This document shows, piece by piece, positions 9,321 to 9,597 of a DNA stretch of 9,597 bases. Both the position numbers and the translations under genes were made by a program. Below the pieces are notes generated by a model. The model saw only the letters and a program-made list of their open reading frames with translations. It did no database searches and was not told where the DNA came from. The first letter of the stretch is position 1; each line of letters begins with the position of its first letter. Source of the DNA: Chloroflexota bacterium (GTDB lineage: Bacteria; Chloroflexota; Dehalococcoidia; DSTF01; JACRBR01); contig JANXYW010000154.1 of the NCBI GenBank assembly GCA_025355835.1, positions 1 through 9,597 on the forward strand, given 5' to 3'.

Positions 9321-9597
9321 TCACTCGCCCCCGCCGTGCTTCGCAACCTCTCGCGCCATATTCAGCGGCTCCACCACCGCGCGCCGGTCGAACTCGCCCC
9401 ACTCTTCGCGCGGCACCATCCACATCACCTCGAACTCGTTGCCGTCGGGATCCGCTCCGTACAGCGACTTCGTCGCTCCGTGATCGCTCTGGCCAGAAAG
9501 CGCATGAAGATTCGCGAGCTGCGTCGCCGCGTCAGACAGATCCTCGATGGCCGCGACCTCCCACGCCAGGTGATACAGCCCCGTCGACCCGCGCACC
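9321..9597 (-). CDS. VOC superfamily (glyoxalase/extradiol dioxygenase-like) protein, C-terminal part
   Basis: Ninety-one complete codons precede the TGA at 9321-9323; the frame is open to the right edge, so the N-terminal half lies outside the window. GLYHLAWEV (6-14 of the visible part) with His9, then SGQSDHGATKSLYGADPDGN and EFEV with Glu56, is the second beta-alpha-beta-beta-beta module of a VOC protein. His and Glu in these positions are the usual metal ligands. The pattern resembles catechol 2,3-dioxygenase-like and CatE-like proteins more than fosfomycin or bleomycin resistance proteins. The last 30 residues form a charged tail (PREEWGEFDRRAVVEPLNMA). Substrate and exact subfamily cannot be judged without the N-terminal half. 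Its transcript would meet the palindromic repeat 60 nt after the stop. Confidence 0.85.
   Translation of the reverse strand, partial: VRGSTGLYHLAWEVAAIEDLSDAATQLANLHALSGQSDHGATKSLYGADPDGNEFEVMWMVPREEWGEFDRRAVVEPLNMAREVAKHGGGE

Noticed and set aside
9169..9483. 104-codon plus-strand frame over the palindromic repeat and the VOC gene
   Set aside because: Its first half is repeat DNA and its second half is antisense to the VOC coding sequence.

Overview
The window is 9.6 kb of G+C-rich bacterial chromosome, mostly core metabolism. Six protein genes are well supported: five on the minus strand and one (a histidine phosphatase) on the plus strand. A seventh minus-strand gene runs off the left edge. 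The phylum cannot be fixed from the sequence. Sigma70-like promoters, SD-led genes mixed with apparently leaderless ones, and intergenic repeats of the CACAGAG and CATCCTGAG kinds fit a free-living or environmental high-GC bacterium rather than an enteric or a low-GC Gram-positive. No plasmid, phage, IS, CRISPR, tRNA or rRNA was recognised.

Layout, left to right. (1) 1-201, minus: N-terminal part of a Phd/YefM-type antitoxin with its own near-perfect sigma70 promoter (211-239), almost leaderless; its toxin partner should lie beyond the left edge. (2) 322-6358, minus: gltB-gltD, the two subunits of glutamate synthase, overlapping by 8 nt and translated as a coupled pair. (3) 6359-6798: a 440-nt regulatory gap. 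It holds two minus-strand promoters for gltBD, a possible 15-codon leader ORF followed at once by a terminator-like hairpin, a roughly 168-nt gltB leader containing an in-frame echo of the GltB active-site motif, and on the plus strand a weak promoter for the next gene. (4) 6799-7374, plus: histidine phosphatase family enzyme. (5) 7375-7575: convergent gap packed with three intergenic repeat types. (6) 7576-8589, minus: exported protein with three Asp-box (BNR/YCF48-like) repeats, preceded by an SD and a promoter. (7) 8691-9072, minus: a MIP18/DUF59 (SufT/PaaD-like) iron-sulfur maturation protein with its own strong terminator. (8) 9073-9320: gap with a palindromic repeat element. (9) 9321-9597, minus: 3' part of a VOC-superfamily protein, cut by the right edge.

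How the genes relate: gltB and gltD form one enzyme that makes two glutamates from glutamine and 2-oxoglutarate. That enzyme carries Fe-S clusters, so the nearby MIP18 protein could in principle serve it, but nothing ties the two beyond proximity. The other genes look like independent transcription units. I do not see an undescribed multi-gene system. The points most worth a second look are the attenuator-like arrangement and the duplicated active-site motif upstream of gltB, and the run of apparently leaderless starts.
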